Below the pieces are notes generated by a model that was given only the letters and a program-made list of their open reading frames with translations, made no database searches and was not told where the DNA came from. Below, in pieces: positions 39,471 through 46,938 of a DNA stretch of 47,015 bases. Source of the stretch: Bacteroidales bacterium (GTDB taxonomy: Bacteria > Bacteroidota > Bacteroidia > Bacteroidales > Lentimicrobiaceae); assembly GCA_022837485.1 (NCBI GenBank), contig JALHHH010000023.1:1-47015 (forward strand). The letters are read 5' to 3'. The number at the start of each line of letters is the position of its first letter. Position 1 is the stretch's first letter. The translations under genes were made by a program, and so were the position numbers.

Positions 39471-39835
39471 GATGGAATCTTTTCGTCGTAATTTTTGTTG
39501 AATTTCTTTAATTCATCCAATAACTTCCTATTTTCATTCCTGGCTTCTTTCAGTTGCCTTTCCAGTGAAGACATCTGTTCTTTTAAGGCTTTATTTTCAA
39601 GTAAAACTGTGCTAAACCTCTCCTGGATGGAGGAGTTCTCCTCTCTCAGCTCACGGATCTCATCTTTCAGTCTCTTTTCCAAATCTTCACTGAGTTCGCG
39701 CCAGATCTTGGCTGCCTTTTCAACGTTATCCAGTTCATTAGTTGTTGTTTCAGCTTTGTATTTTCGTCGGCTCAGAAACCATGTAACTATGGCGGTAAAA
39801 GCGGAAGGAAGTGATACAAGGAGGATGTCATTCAT
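39437..39835 (-). CDS. Small one-helix membrane protein with coiled coil, holin candidate
   Basis: 132 residues. One transmembrane segment near the N-terminus (ILLVSLPSAFTAIVTWFL) followed by basic RRKYK and a long heptad-rich coiled coil (about 35-118, rich in Glu, Lys and Leu). It lies immediately before and overlapping the endolysin gene, the usual holin place, but the long cytoplasmic coiled coil is not typical, so holin is only a possibility. A motif shared with the tape-measure gene (39850-39890) precedes it. Confidence 0.75.
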   Translation of the reverse strand: MNDILLVSLPSAFTAIVTWFLSRRKYKAETTTNELDNVEKAAKIWRELSEDLEKRLKDEIRELREENSSIQERFSTVLLENKALKEQMSSLERQLKEARNENRKLLDELKKFNKNYDEKIPSCSYPEINSKK

Positions 39836-39849
39836 TTTACCCGTTTTAT

Positions 39850-39890
39850 GGCAAAATAAAGTCGTGAAGATTCGGAAGAAAAGGACAACC
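39850..39890 (-). promoter_or_regulatory. Phage bipartite motif, copy 2 (before the lysis genes)
   Basis: On the minus strand GGTTGTCCTTT (39890-39880), 21 bases, TATTTTGCC (39858-39850), then 14 bases to the ATG of the coiled-coil gene. The same two blocks with the same 21-base spacer occur before the tape-measure gene at 45810-45850. The first block overlaps the stop codon of the upstream gene. Candidate phage late promoter. Confidence 0.5.
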
Positions 39891-41680
39891 TAACACTCAA
39901 TCAGATCCACATCTACAAGGCTGAGATGCATGTGAGACAATGAATAATTGAGTTTCTGAATGTAAAATAACCGGCCTTTCAAAAACACTTTATCCCGGAT
40001 GTCCAGTTTCTTAAGCTCGAGGGGTGAAAGCAGAAAAGACCCTTTCACTTTCATTTTATCCTTTTCAGTCCAGGCTTTCATCATTCCGTGATATTTCTCA
40101 ATAAGGCCATCAGGCCCCTCCGGATGGAGAGAAGTATTAAGGCGTTTCACCCCAAAAATGATGAGCGGATATTCACTGCCATCATTCTCAAGTGTGCCCG
40201 CCATTCCAGCCCAGAACATAATACTAGGTGGTTCTGAAAGCCCCTTTTTCTCAATTACAGGAACCCACCAGTGTTTCTTCTGGATGGTATCTGCATAGGG
40301 CGCTTTATCCTGCCACCAATACTGATCAATGGCCATATCTGCCGGCCGGATATCTGAAATGACTTCTGTCTTGTCCCGGCTGCCATCTGGTTCGCGGGAA
40401 GCAAGCGGGCTGTGCCTGATATCACAAGTTAACCATGGAAGCGAATCCAGGCCCCGGAGTTTCCGGGTGATGTTATACTGGCCACCGGTGGATCCATCTG
40501 TGTATACAGTCCCGAATTCGCTCCCAGATGAGACTGCAGTGTCAAAAATTTCTTTAACAGAGCTATAGGTTCTAAGCATATCTTCTTCCGACTTATCAAC
40601 TCCATCATACCGGAAGATATAGTCCCTCGCTTCTTCATAAGTTATAATCGGATCCCCCGCAAGTTTTCCATCCCAGTTTAGCCTTACCTGCCGGTTCATA
40701 ACATCATTTGAAAACTCCATGCGGTATTTCACGCCAGGATATGCCGTAATGCAAAAAATTTTCATGAGGTTTTTCAGCAATTCCCTGAAGGGATAAGCTT
40801 GCAGAAATGACTTCATTTCCCAGGATATGGGGATTAAACCATTCGAAGCGTTATAAGAGTCCACCAGCGGGAACATTACATCCTGGCGATGCTCCTCCAT
40901 TGGAGGGATCCAGTACCAGCTATACAAGTTGTCAAAACTGAAGTACTTATGGTTCATGCTGATAAGAACCAGTTTAGCCAGGTCTCCGGAGGCAAAAGGG
41001 TTTGACGCCAGGTATGTCCCGAACGCCTGCTCTATAATTTTATGCACAAAAGGGAAAGGCAGGATAGGCGTGTGGGCTTTCTCCTGATCTGTAATAAAGA
41101 AGTTCTTTGTTACCGGGTTAAAGTAATTGATGTATTGTTTAACACTGTTTACCATCCCTCCGGCACTTTCAGATCCTGACCAGGAAACCTCCCTCAGCCT
41201 GACCGGTGCAATAACATAATCTGAGCCCTGGTAGGCCATGGCCCTCATGGATAAGACATATTCTTCCAATTCCTGGGACTGGTAGTTCAGGTCTTCAGCA
41301 TGATACTGGAAAGAACCATACTGCCTTGACCCCAGATCGATTTTATTCAGGTTTACGGCTATTTGCTCAGGCTCCCGGCTTCCTTTAAATTGTAGTTTAA
41401 TGGTTGGATCTGTTTCAATAAGCAGTATTTCCCCCCGGGCCAATACTAACCCGCTGAAACGGATCTCGGCCGGCAAGCGCTTGTGTATTGAAGCTGAAGA
41501 AATGCGCACAGGGAAACCCAGCACTTTCAGGTTCCAGGGCGTTGGAGGAACATCAAACGAAAGTGAATAGGGGGCAGGAACCCTATCATCCATGAACAAA
41601 GGGTTTTCCTCAATAAAATTAACTTCAATGTCATTTGACAAGTTAAGGGCTAAGCCTTGCCCCACAATTACTTCAAGCAT
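39890..41680 (-). CDS. Large phage tail protein, possible distal tail or baseplate hub
   Basis: 596 residues with no signal peptide or membrane segment. I do not recognise the family. It directly follows the tape-measure remainder, where distal tail and hub proteins of siphophages are encoded. The N-terminal 120 residues (LALNLSNDIEVNFIEENPLF and VPAPYSLSFDVPPTPWNL) look like a beta domain that meets the tail tube, and the C-terminal part ends in a small beta-rich segment (LKKLDIRDKVFLKGRLFYIQ) typical of hub-like folds. Function is inferred from position. Confidence 0.75.
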   Translation of the reverse strand: MLEVIVGQGLALNLSNDIEVNFIEENPLFMDDRVPAPYSLSFDVPPTPWNLKVLGFPVRISSASIHKRLPAEIRFSGLVLARGEILLIETDPTIKLQFKGSREPEQIAVNLNKIDLGSRQYGSFQYHAEDLNYQSQELEEYVLSMRAMAYQGSDYVIAPVRLREVSWSGSESAGGMVNSVKQYINYFNPVTKNFFITDQEKAHTPILPFPFVHKIIEQAFGTYLASNPFASGDLAKLVLISMNHKYFSFDNLYSWYWIPPMEEHRQDVMFPLVDSYNASNGLIPISWEMKSFLQAYPFRELLKNLMKIFCITAYPGVKYRMEFSNDVMNRQVRLNWDGKLAGDPIITYEEARDYIFRYDGVDKSEEDMLRTYSSVKEIFDTAVSSGSEFGTVYTDGSTGGQYNITRKLRGLDSLPWLTCDIRHSPLASREPDGSRDKTEVISDIRPADMAIDQYWWQDKAPYADTIQKKHWWVPVIEKKGLSEPPSIMFWAGMAGTLENDGSEYPLIIFGVKRLNTSLHPEGPDGLIEKYHGMMKAWTEKDKMKVKGSFLLSPLELKKLDIRDKVFLKGRLFYIQKLNYSLSHMHLSLVDVDLIEC

Positions 41681-41682
41681 AG

Positions 41683-42411
41683 TTACAGGTTTGCATTATT
41701 TTTCAACCGGGTATCTTCTTCCATTGTCTCGTAAAACCCTCCGCGCCCGTGAAGCGCTACTGTTGATTTGATTGGCTTTTCCAACCGGGTTTTGAGAGCT
41801 GCCATTACAATGGTATTCTGACGAATAATCTCGAGTAATGCCGGATCCTGGGCAGGAGCAGATGAAGGCTGATTGCTTGACGGATTATTGCCTGACATAT
41901 CACTGATATAACCTCCCTGCTGGCGGCCGGGATAGGTCCTTGTGCTCTCAAGGATTGCCGGAAGGTTAATGGTTGAAAGGTTTCCATTCAGCCTGCCCAT
42001 TTCAAGGATATCCAATATTGGCCTAATGGTGGGGTTATTTACCCCTGCATCAGAAACAATGTACTCAGAAGACCCCTGCTTTTCTCCGGCTATTATAGTC
42101 GGAGTACTTACATAGCCCCGTTTTCGGGGATCATGTTTTGCCCTGAAGCGCTTGCCATCCTGAGCACGTTGCACATCCAGGTAACCACCGGTTTCGCGCC
42201 CTGGTAACTCCGGAAGCGGAGTTTTTATGATAGCGCCAACCTGAAGCCCACCCATTGCTCCTACGATACTGGCTAGAATCAGACCCAACGGTGGGGCTAC
42301 CGTCAGAGCTGATGTAATTGCAGCAGCCGTATTAACAATTGCATTCATAAGTGCGACATTGCGCGAGCGCACAGCCTGCCGATACTCAAATTCTGCTTTC
42401 TTCTTATCCAA
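41683..42411 (-). CDS. C-terminal remainder of the tape-measure protein, out of frame
   Basis: 242 residues counted from a TTG; the same frame is open without any ATG as far as 42558, giving 291 residues. Upstream it reads EESRLVEFERSVDKQKDQLQ and SLISQEAYNYQVSKLDEDL, then KKKAEFEYRQAVRSRN, a hydrophobic stretch (TSALTVAPPLGLILASIVGA) and PLPELPGRETGGYLDV. This is the normal C-terminal end of Bacteroidota phage tape measures. It lies in the -1 frame relative to the 1089-residue part. With no start codon of its own, it is best read as a separated end of that gene. Confidence 0.75.
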   Translation of the reverse strand: MDKKKAEFEYRQAVRSRNVALMNAIVNTAAAITSALTVAPPLGLILASIVGAMGGLQVGAIIKTPLPELPGRETGGYLDVQRAQDGKRFRAKHDPRKRGYVSTPTIIAGEKQGSSEYIVSDAGVNNPTIRPILDILEMGRLNGNLSTINLPAILESTRTYPGRQQGGYISDMSGNNPSSNQPSSAPAQDPALLEIIRQNTIVMAALKTRLEKPIKSTVALHGRGGFYETMEEDTRLKNNANL

Positions 42412-42524
42412 GTCTTCATCCAGTTTTGAAACCTGGTAGTTGTATGCCTCCTGAGAAATTAAGCTATTATCAAGATAATGCTGAAGTTGGTCCTTTTGCT
42501 TGTCTACCGACCGCTCAAATTCTA

Positions 42525-45500
42525 CTAGTCTTGATTCCTCACCGGCTCCATGATCAGCTCATCGATGCCGCCTTTCCCGTCTTTCAGGTTCTGAAACAAC
42601 AACTCCCAATCCTCCGGAGTAAAGCCCAGGATATCGGTACTTATGCCCCCAATCCTGCCCGCTTTCAGATCTGTTTCCTCTGAACCAGCAGTAAGGCCGG
42701 AGAGCAGTTTCTTCACTTCGTTGACCCGCTCAACAAGCACCTGTCTTTCTTCTTCAGACAATAATGTGTCACTCAGGTTCAGGCCTTCCCAGTCTCCGGA
42801 TCCCATAACCTGCTGAAGGGTCTCAAGCAGCTTCTGCAGATGTTCCCGGGTAAACTGCTCCTCCTCTATGGCCTGTTGCCTGCGGAGAATTCGTTTTGCC
42901 TTATCCAGGCTCCGGATCTTCTGAAGCTCTTCGTTCGACATGAACTCAGAAAGGATCTCTTTTGCCTGGGCGAGCGATGTAATTGAATTGAGTTCATCAG
43001 CATTGCGGAGCCGCATTGTGGCCATGATTGTTTCATACTCCTGCTGGATCCGCTCAATCTCATCCTTCATGGCATCCGCATCCAGTTTGGACAGCTTTTG
43101 ATGATGCAGTTTTTCCAGGCTTTCAAGGGCTGCCAGTTCCAGGGCGGTCATTTCTTCACGCGATTTTCCAAAAAGCTTCAGTTCAATTAACCGGTCTTCA
43201 TGCTCCTGCTTTTCCCTGTCAATTGCAGATTGCCCTTTCAGAGAGGCCTCAGTCAACTCTCCGGAGCGTTTTTCTTCCTCCTTGCGTATCTCAATAATTT
43301 TATCTGCAATGGTTTGCTGCAGGGCCAGCAGATCCTCTCCGGATTCTTTGCCTGAGAGTATCCTGTTTTTCAGGTACTCAATCTCCAGGGCCCTCAGCCG
43401 TTGCTGTAGTTCCTGTTCTGTGGCTATTACTCCTTCATTATAATCCTGTTTGAGTTTTAATGACTCCCTCAGGAAATTAATGTCAGAGTTAAGAGACCAT
43501 TTTTTGTTTTTATTGTCCGGAGCTGGAGGCTCCGGAGGCCGGTTGTCCGGATCCAGGTTATCACCATCATTCAAACCAGCAGGAGATCCTTCCAGTGATT
43601 TCTCATACGCCTGAACTGCCTTTTCAACTTCACCCCGCATGGTTTCAAGGGCTTTAACGGTTTGCAGGTGCTCCTTCTCAGCCCGGTCACGCCGGTTTTT
43701 CGCCCGGTTAACAATGCCTGAACGTGCGGCCTGGGCAGCAACACCGGCCTCCCCTCCCCCGACCACTTCATTCAAGGGGTTTTGGGCCATTGCTGACTGA
43801 TACTCATTCTCTGCTTTCTGCAATTCCCGCTGGGCAGCAGATTCTTTTTTTATCAGTTCAATCATTTCTTCCTCGGCTGCCTGCTTCCGGAATTTCATCT
43901 CAAGCATTACCAAGTAATCTTTGATGGCTTGAGTATTATGATTGATTAGGCGCCCTTCCTCGGTTAACTCAGCATTATAGCCAGGCATGATACGTTTGAG
44001 TTCTTCAATGGCCTGCTTTCTTAAATTGTTGGATACATTTTCGCTTTCAATACGCTCCACCAGGAATTTGATTTTTGATGCTTGATCATCCAAGAATTCA
44101 TTTGTCTTCCGGGATACATTATTGAGCGCCTGTTTCTCTGCAGTAGCTTCGCGGGTGCGCTTTGCATAGGTAAAAAGCGCACCGGCAGCCAGGGTAACAA
44201 TCCCAACCAGGAAACCAACGGGGTTCATCTTGGTAGCGGCTGAAAATACCCGCATTGCCTGGGCTGCCCCTTTCAGATTCCCGGTGAGCAACATGGTTGC
44301 AGCGGCATAAAGCTGAGTAGCTGCAATGGCTGCATTCTCAATAGTAATTTTGACTTTTGTAGCGATAATCTGCCTCAATGTAGCCTGGGTTTGCCGGTTC
44401 TGCCATAGGGTAGCCAGTTTTGTGGCAATCGTATAGGCCGCAATCGTAGCCGCTAGCTTTAGAATAGCGCCTGAATGTTTGATAAAGAACTCCGTCATCA
44501 CAATTCCAGCTTTTACGAAGTAACTGAATCCAGAAGTAGAAACTGTGAGAGCCGGCATAAGTTTCTCTCCCAACTCTATTGCCAGATTATTTAAGGCCTT
44601 CCTTTTCTTTTCAAGGATCGCCTGGGCATTGTTGTTTTTGACGTTGAATTCTTCCTGAAGCGATGTGCCCTTTTCGAACTCCCGATTACTTATTTCTTGC
44701 TGCTCCCGGAGGATTTTGACATTATTTGAAAGTACCCCAATAACACTGATTGCTCTTTTCCCTTCCAGATCAAGATCGCCCATGCTCTTAATAAGCTCTT
44801 CCATTCCGGCATCATTATTATTCAGGCCTTCCAATAGCTTTATAAAAGCTTCATTTGCGTCTTTTTTCAGTAATTCAGAGAAATTCTGCACATCCATCCT
44901 TGCAGCCTTTGCAAATGCAGTTGTATTCTTGAACATACCGGTAATTACCTGGCTGTATGCTGTACTCGACACTTCACTGGTTTGTCCCAGGTGATCGAGT
45001 GTAGCAGCCAATCCCATTACATTTTGCAGTGAAATATTAGCTGAAGGAGCAATACCGGCCACTCGCTTTGTAAAGTTTACGATATATGCTTCATTGGCCG
45101 TACTTGCCATACCCAGCTCATTGATAGCTGACCCCGCTTTCGTAATGGACTCTTCAATCCCAAACTCTTCTCTGATACCAAAAACCGTAACCAATTTTCC
45201 CATCTGGCGAACAGCTTCTTCAGCATTATCACCAAGATCTTCCTTCAATGCGACGACTACTTTATCTGACGCACGGATAAACCCTTCCACCTCATTCTGA
45301 GCAGTAATTCCAAGTTTACCGGCAATTCGACCAAGATCCAACAACTCCATTTGCGCAGTCCTGGTATCCACCTTTTTCAACTCTTCATTCAGAGTTATCA
45401 CTTGATCGCGGGTAAGTCCAGTAGTTTTTCTTACGTCCGAAACCTTATCATCAAACTCTGCAAACATGGTAATGGCTTTCTTTCCGGAGTACAGTAGGCC

Positions 45501-45794
45501 ACTTACACCGGCAACAAAAGTGGAGACTGCCAGGAAGTACTTATTAATCGAGTTGCTTATATTCTCAAAGTTCCATGATTTGCTGACCGTTCTCAATTGG
45601 TCGTTGTGCTCCTGAATAATCCCTTTAAGGGCCCTGATCCGTTTGCCGGCTTCCACATATTCGCGGCTGCCCCGAGTCATACGAGCCTGTTCATTAACGA
45701 GCTTACTCATCTCGGCCTTGATAGAAGCTATATCGTTTTTAACCTCTTTGCCGTTGATGTATAAATTAATGCGCCTGGTGTAACTGCCTGCCAT
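42525..45794 (-). CDS. Phage tail tape-measure protein (N-terminal part, truncated by frame change)
   Basis: 1089 residues. Sets tail length and helps DNA ejection. It begins MAGSYTRRINLYINGKEVKN; a coiled coil (about 20-75) leads into the TP901-type core (about 85-400; MGLAATLDHLGQTSEVSSTA, SMGDLDLEGKRAISVIGVL). Hydrophobic segments follow (about 430-550, for example VGFLVGIVTLAAGALFTY), then long Glu/Lys-rich coiled coils to the end. It stops at MEPVRNQD while the expected continuation sits in the next reading frame (41683-42558). A shared phage motif lies upstream at 45810-45850. Confidence 0.9.
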   Translation of the reverse strand: MAGSYTRRINLYINGKEVKNDIASIKAEMSKLVNEQARMTRGSREYVEAGKRIRALKGIIQEHNDQLRTVSKSWNFENISNSINKYFLAVSTFVAGVSGLLYSGKKAITMFAEFDDKVSDVRKTTGLTRDQVITLNEELKKVDTRTAQMELLDLGRIAGKLGITAQNEVEGFIRASDKVVVALKEDLGDNAEEAVRQMGKLVTVFGIREEFGIEESITKAGSAINELGMASTANEAYIVNFTKRVAGIAPSANISLQNVMGLAATLDHLGQTSEVSSTAYSQVITGMFKNTTAFAKAARMDVQNFSELLKKDANEAFIKLLEGLNNNDAGMEELIKSMGDLDLEGKRAISVIGVLSNNVKILREQQEISNREFEKGTSLQEEFNVKNNNAQAILEKKRKALNNLAIELGEKLMPALTVSTSGFSYFVKAGIVMTEFFIKHSGAILKLAATIAAYTIATKLATLWQNRQTQATLRQIIATKVKITIENAAIAATQLYAAATMLLTGNLKGAAQAMRVFSAATKMNPVGFLVGIVTLAAGALFTYAKRTREATAEKQALNNVSRKTNEFLDDQASKIKFLVERIESENVSNNLRKQAIEELKRIMPGYNAELTEEGRLINHNTQAIKDYLVMLEMKFRKQAAEEEMIELIKKESAAQRELQKAENEYQSAMAQNPLNEVVGGGEAGVAAQAARSGIVNRAKNRRDRAEKEHLQTVKALETMRGEVEKAVQAYEKSLEGSPAGLNDGDNLDPDNRPPEPPAPDNKNKKWSLNSDINFLRESLKLKQDYNEGVIATEQELQQRLRALEIEYLKNRILSGKESGEDLLALQQTIADKIIEIRKEEEKRSGELTEASLKGQSAIDREKQEHEDRLIELKLFGKSREEMTALELAALESLEKLHHQKLSKLDADAMKDEIERIQQEYETIMATMRLRNADELNSITSLAQAKEILSEFMSNEELQKIRSLDKAKRILRRQQAIEEEQFTREHLQKLLETLQQVMGSGDWEGLNLSDTLLSEEERQVLVERVNEVKKLLSGLTAGSEETDLKAGRIGGISTDILGFTPEDWELLFQNLKDGKGGIDELIMEPVRNQD

Positions 45795-45809
45795 TTCAAT
45801 GAAATTTCA

Positions 45810-45850
45810 GGCAAAATACAGCCAGGCGCACCCTGGATGAAAGGACAACC
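45810..45850 (-). promoter_or_regulatory. Phage bipartite motif, copy 1 (before the tape-measure gene)
   Basis: On the minus strand GGTTGTCCTTT (45850-45840), 21 bases, TATTTTGCC (45818-45810), then 15 bases to the tape-measure ATG. It begins 3 bases after the stop codon of the preceding gene. Same block order, spacing and distance to the start codon as the copy at 39850-39890. It does not fit the host TAnnTTTG promoter exactly. Confidence 0.5.
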
Positions 45851-45853
45851 AAA

Positions 45854-46120
45854 TCAGGCGTTATTAACCAGCCAATAGATTGTTCCTTCAATGGTTTTTG
45901 ATTGGAAGCCAATGCTGATCATTGAATCGTACACTGCTTCGCTTTTAACTTTTATCAACGTGCCTCTGACCATTTCAACCAGGTCAGAATGGCTTATCAG
46001 GTCATCGGAGCTCTCGACATTCAATGCCGGTAAGTACATACTGGAAATAACCTTTACCAGAGTCTCCGGATTCAGATCATCGGCTTCATCGTTAAGCCCA
46101 TAGAAAGGAAACAATACCAT
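45854..46120 (-). CDS. Small phage protein upstream of the tape measure
   Basis: 88 residues, acidic, soluble; not recognised. It begins MVLFPFYGLNDEADDLNPET. Tail-assembly chaperones are normally encoded just before the tape measure, so this and the next gene are candidates by position only. I saw no slippery heptamer that would join it to a neighbour. It ends 59 bases before the tape-measure start. Confidence 0.7.
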   Translation of the reverse strand: MVLFPFYGLNDEADDLNPETLVKVISSMYLPALNVESSDDLISHSDLVEMVRGTLIKVKSEAVYDSMISIGFQSKTIEGTIYWLVNNA

Positions 46121-46134
46121 TGCCAGCCCTCCGG

Positions 46135-46392
46135 TTATTTAGCCTCAAAGCTTTGTAGCAATGCAGCTACGTTTGATAAAATAGTAATTGATTGCAACGC
46201 GAACCTATAATCCTGGTCGCTATGATCAAAACCATCCAGATTCCTTCCTATCCATAGAACAACCCTTCCCATCTGGCTGATATGTTCGCGCAACATTTCA
46301 TTGTTGTTGCTTTGTAGTTCAACAATAGTTTTTACAGCTTCAACAATTTTAGCGTCATCTTGCTGATGATCGATATTTCTATTTGAATTCAT
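46135..46392 (-). CDS. Small phage protein, helical
   Basis: 85 residues, helical and acidic, not recognised (EAVKTIVELQSNNNEMLREH, LQSITILSNVAALLQSFEAK). Its ATG overlaps the stop codon of the 102-residue gene by four bases (ATGA), so it should be translationally coupled to that gene and share its leader control. Confidence 0.7.
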   Translation of the reverse strand: MNSNRNIDHQQDDAKIVEAVKTIVELQSNNNEMLREHISQMGRVVLWIGRNLDGFDHSDQDYRFALQSITILSNVAALLQSFEAK

Positions 46393-46697
46393 CTTATGGT
46401 TTCCTTTCCTTTAGAGATTTGTAAAATATCCCTCCTTTCTCCTAAAACAAGCTCAAGCATTTGATCTGTGCTGTCCACTATCCAGGTTTCTTCACCACAG
46501 TTTTTCAGCTTCACGGTATAACTGACACTTTGCCTACGCTGAAGCAAGGCGATTTTAACCGCGCGAAGCTGCACCGGGGAAGCCTGGCCAATAAACGCCA
46601 GAACTTCGGATAAATTAGTTTTCTCCTTGAAAGGAATTGCTGCCGGCATTTGCCGACGCTCACGCCTGAACAGGCTGAGCTGGTGAGCTGCATTCAT
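46389..46697 (-). CDS. Small phage protein behind a structured leader
   Basis: 102 residues, basic N-terminal region (LFRRERRQM), mixed alpha/beta remainder; not recognised. An unusually good Shine-Dalgarno sequence AAGGAG (46711-46706) lies 8 bases before the ATG, notable in a phylum that mostly does without one. That sequence is inside the outer arm of a long imperfect hairpin (46707-46810). The gene heads the coupled pair with the 85-residue gene. Confidence 0.7.
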   Translation of the reverse strand: MNAAHQLSLFRRERRQMPAAIPFKEKTNLSEVLAFIGQASPVQLRAVKIALLQRRQSVSYTVKLKNCGEETWIVDSTDQMLELVLGERRDILQISKGKETIR

Positions 46698-46706
46698 TTG
46701 TTTTTC

Positions 46707-46810
46707 TCCTTAACAGGCGAAGCCCTGAGTGTTGTTCCGGCTGCGAGCAACCGCCTGCCACCTCGCAATGGCAAGACACTCAGGGCTTCGCCCTATGTAA
46801 ATGTTAAGGA
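46707..46810 (-). promoter_or_regulatory. Long leader hairpin that can occlude a ribosome-binding site
   Basis: In the minus-strand RNA, TCCTTAACA (46810-46802) pairs with TGTTAAGGA (46715-46707), a 9-base bulge follows on one side, then a perfect 17-bp stem (46792-46776 with 46732-46716), and an inner TGCGAG/CTCGCA stem (46767-46762 with 46747-46742). The 3' outer arm contains most of the AAGGAG of the downstream gene. No U tract follows, so it is not a terminator. Confidence 0.6.
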
Positions 46811-46840
46811 AACGCATTGGCACTCGCTATTTGAACAGTA

Positions 46841-46874
46841 CAAAGATACTGTACTTATTCAATACATGAACAAT
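46841..46874 (-). promoter_or_regulatory. Promoter-like element before the structured leader
   Basis: TATCTTTG on the minus strand (46848-46841) with ATTG 22 bases upstream (46874-46871). The -7 box is exact; the spacing is slightly long. A start near 46834 would place the whole hairpin 46707-46810 in the 5' leader. Confidence 0.45.
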
Positions 46875-46875
46875 A

Positions 46876-46903
46876 CCACGGTAAAAATATTCTTTTACCG
46901 TGG
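46876..46903. promoter_or_regulatory. Operator-like palindrome
   Basis: CCACGGTAAAA (46876-46886), six bases, TTTTACCGTGG (46893-46903): a perfect 11-bp inverted repeat one base from the ATTG box of the promoter-like element. Position suits a repressor or activator site. A terminator is less likely because no T run follows on either strand. Confidence 0.5.
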
Positions 46904-46938
46904 GGAGTCAATACGGGAAAATGGGGACAGGGGGGGGG

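Noticed and set aside
42525..42558. Programmed -1 frameshift in the tape measure
   Set aside because: No slippery heptamer, and the junction seems to lack residues present in relatives; an indel is more likely, although not excluded without raw data.
43535..43560. Third copy of the phage motif (ggttgtcc)
   Set aside because: It is on the opposite strand inside the tape-measure gene and lacks the second block at the right distance.
46707..46810. Integron attC site or terminator reading of the long hairpin
   Set aside because: The outer arms resemble attC R boxes only in part (TTAAC/GTTAA) and no integron integrase or cassette is present; no T run follows on either strand.
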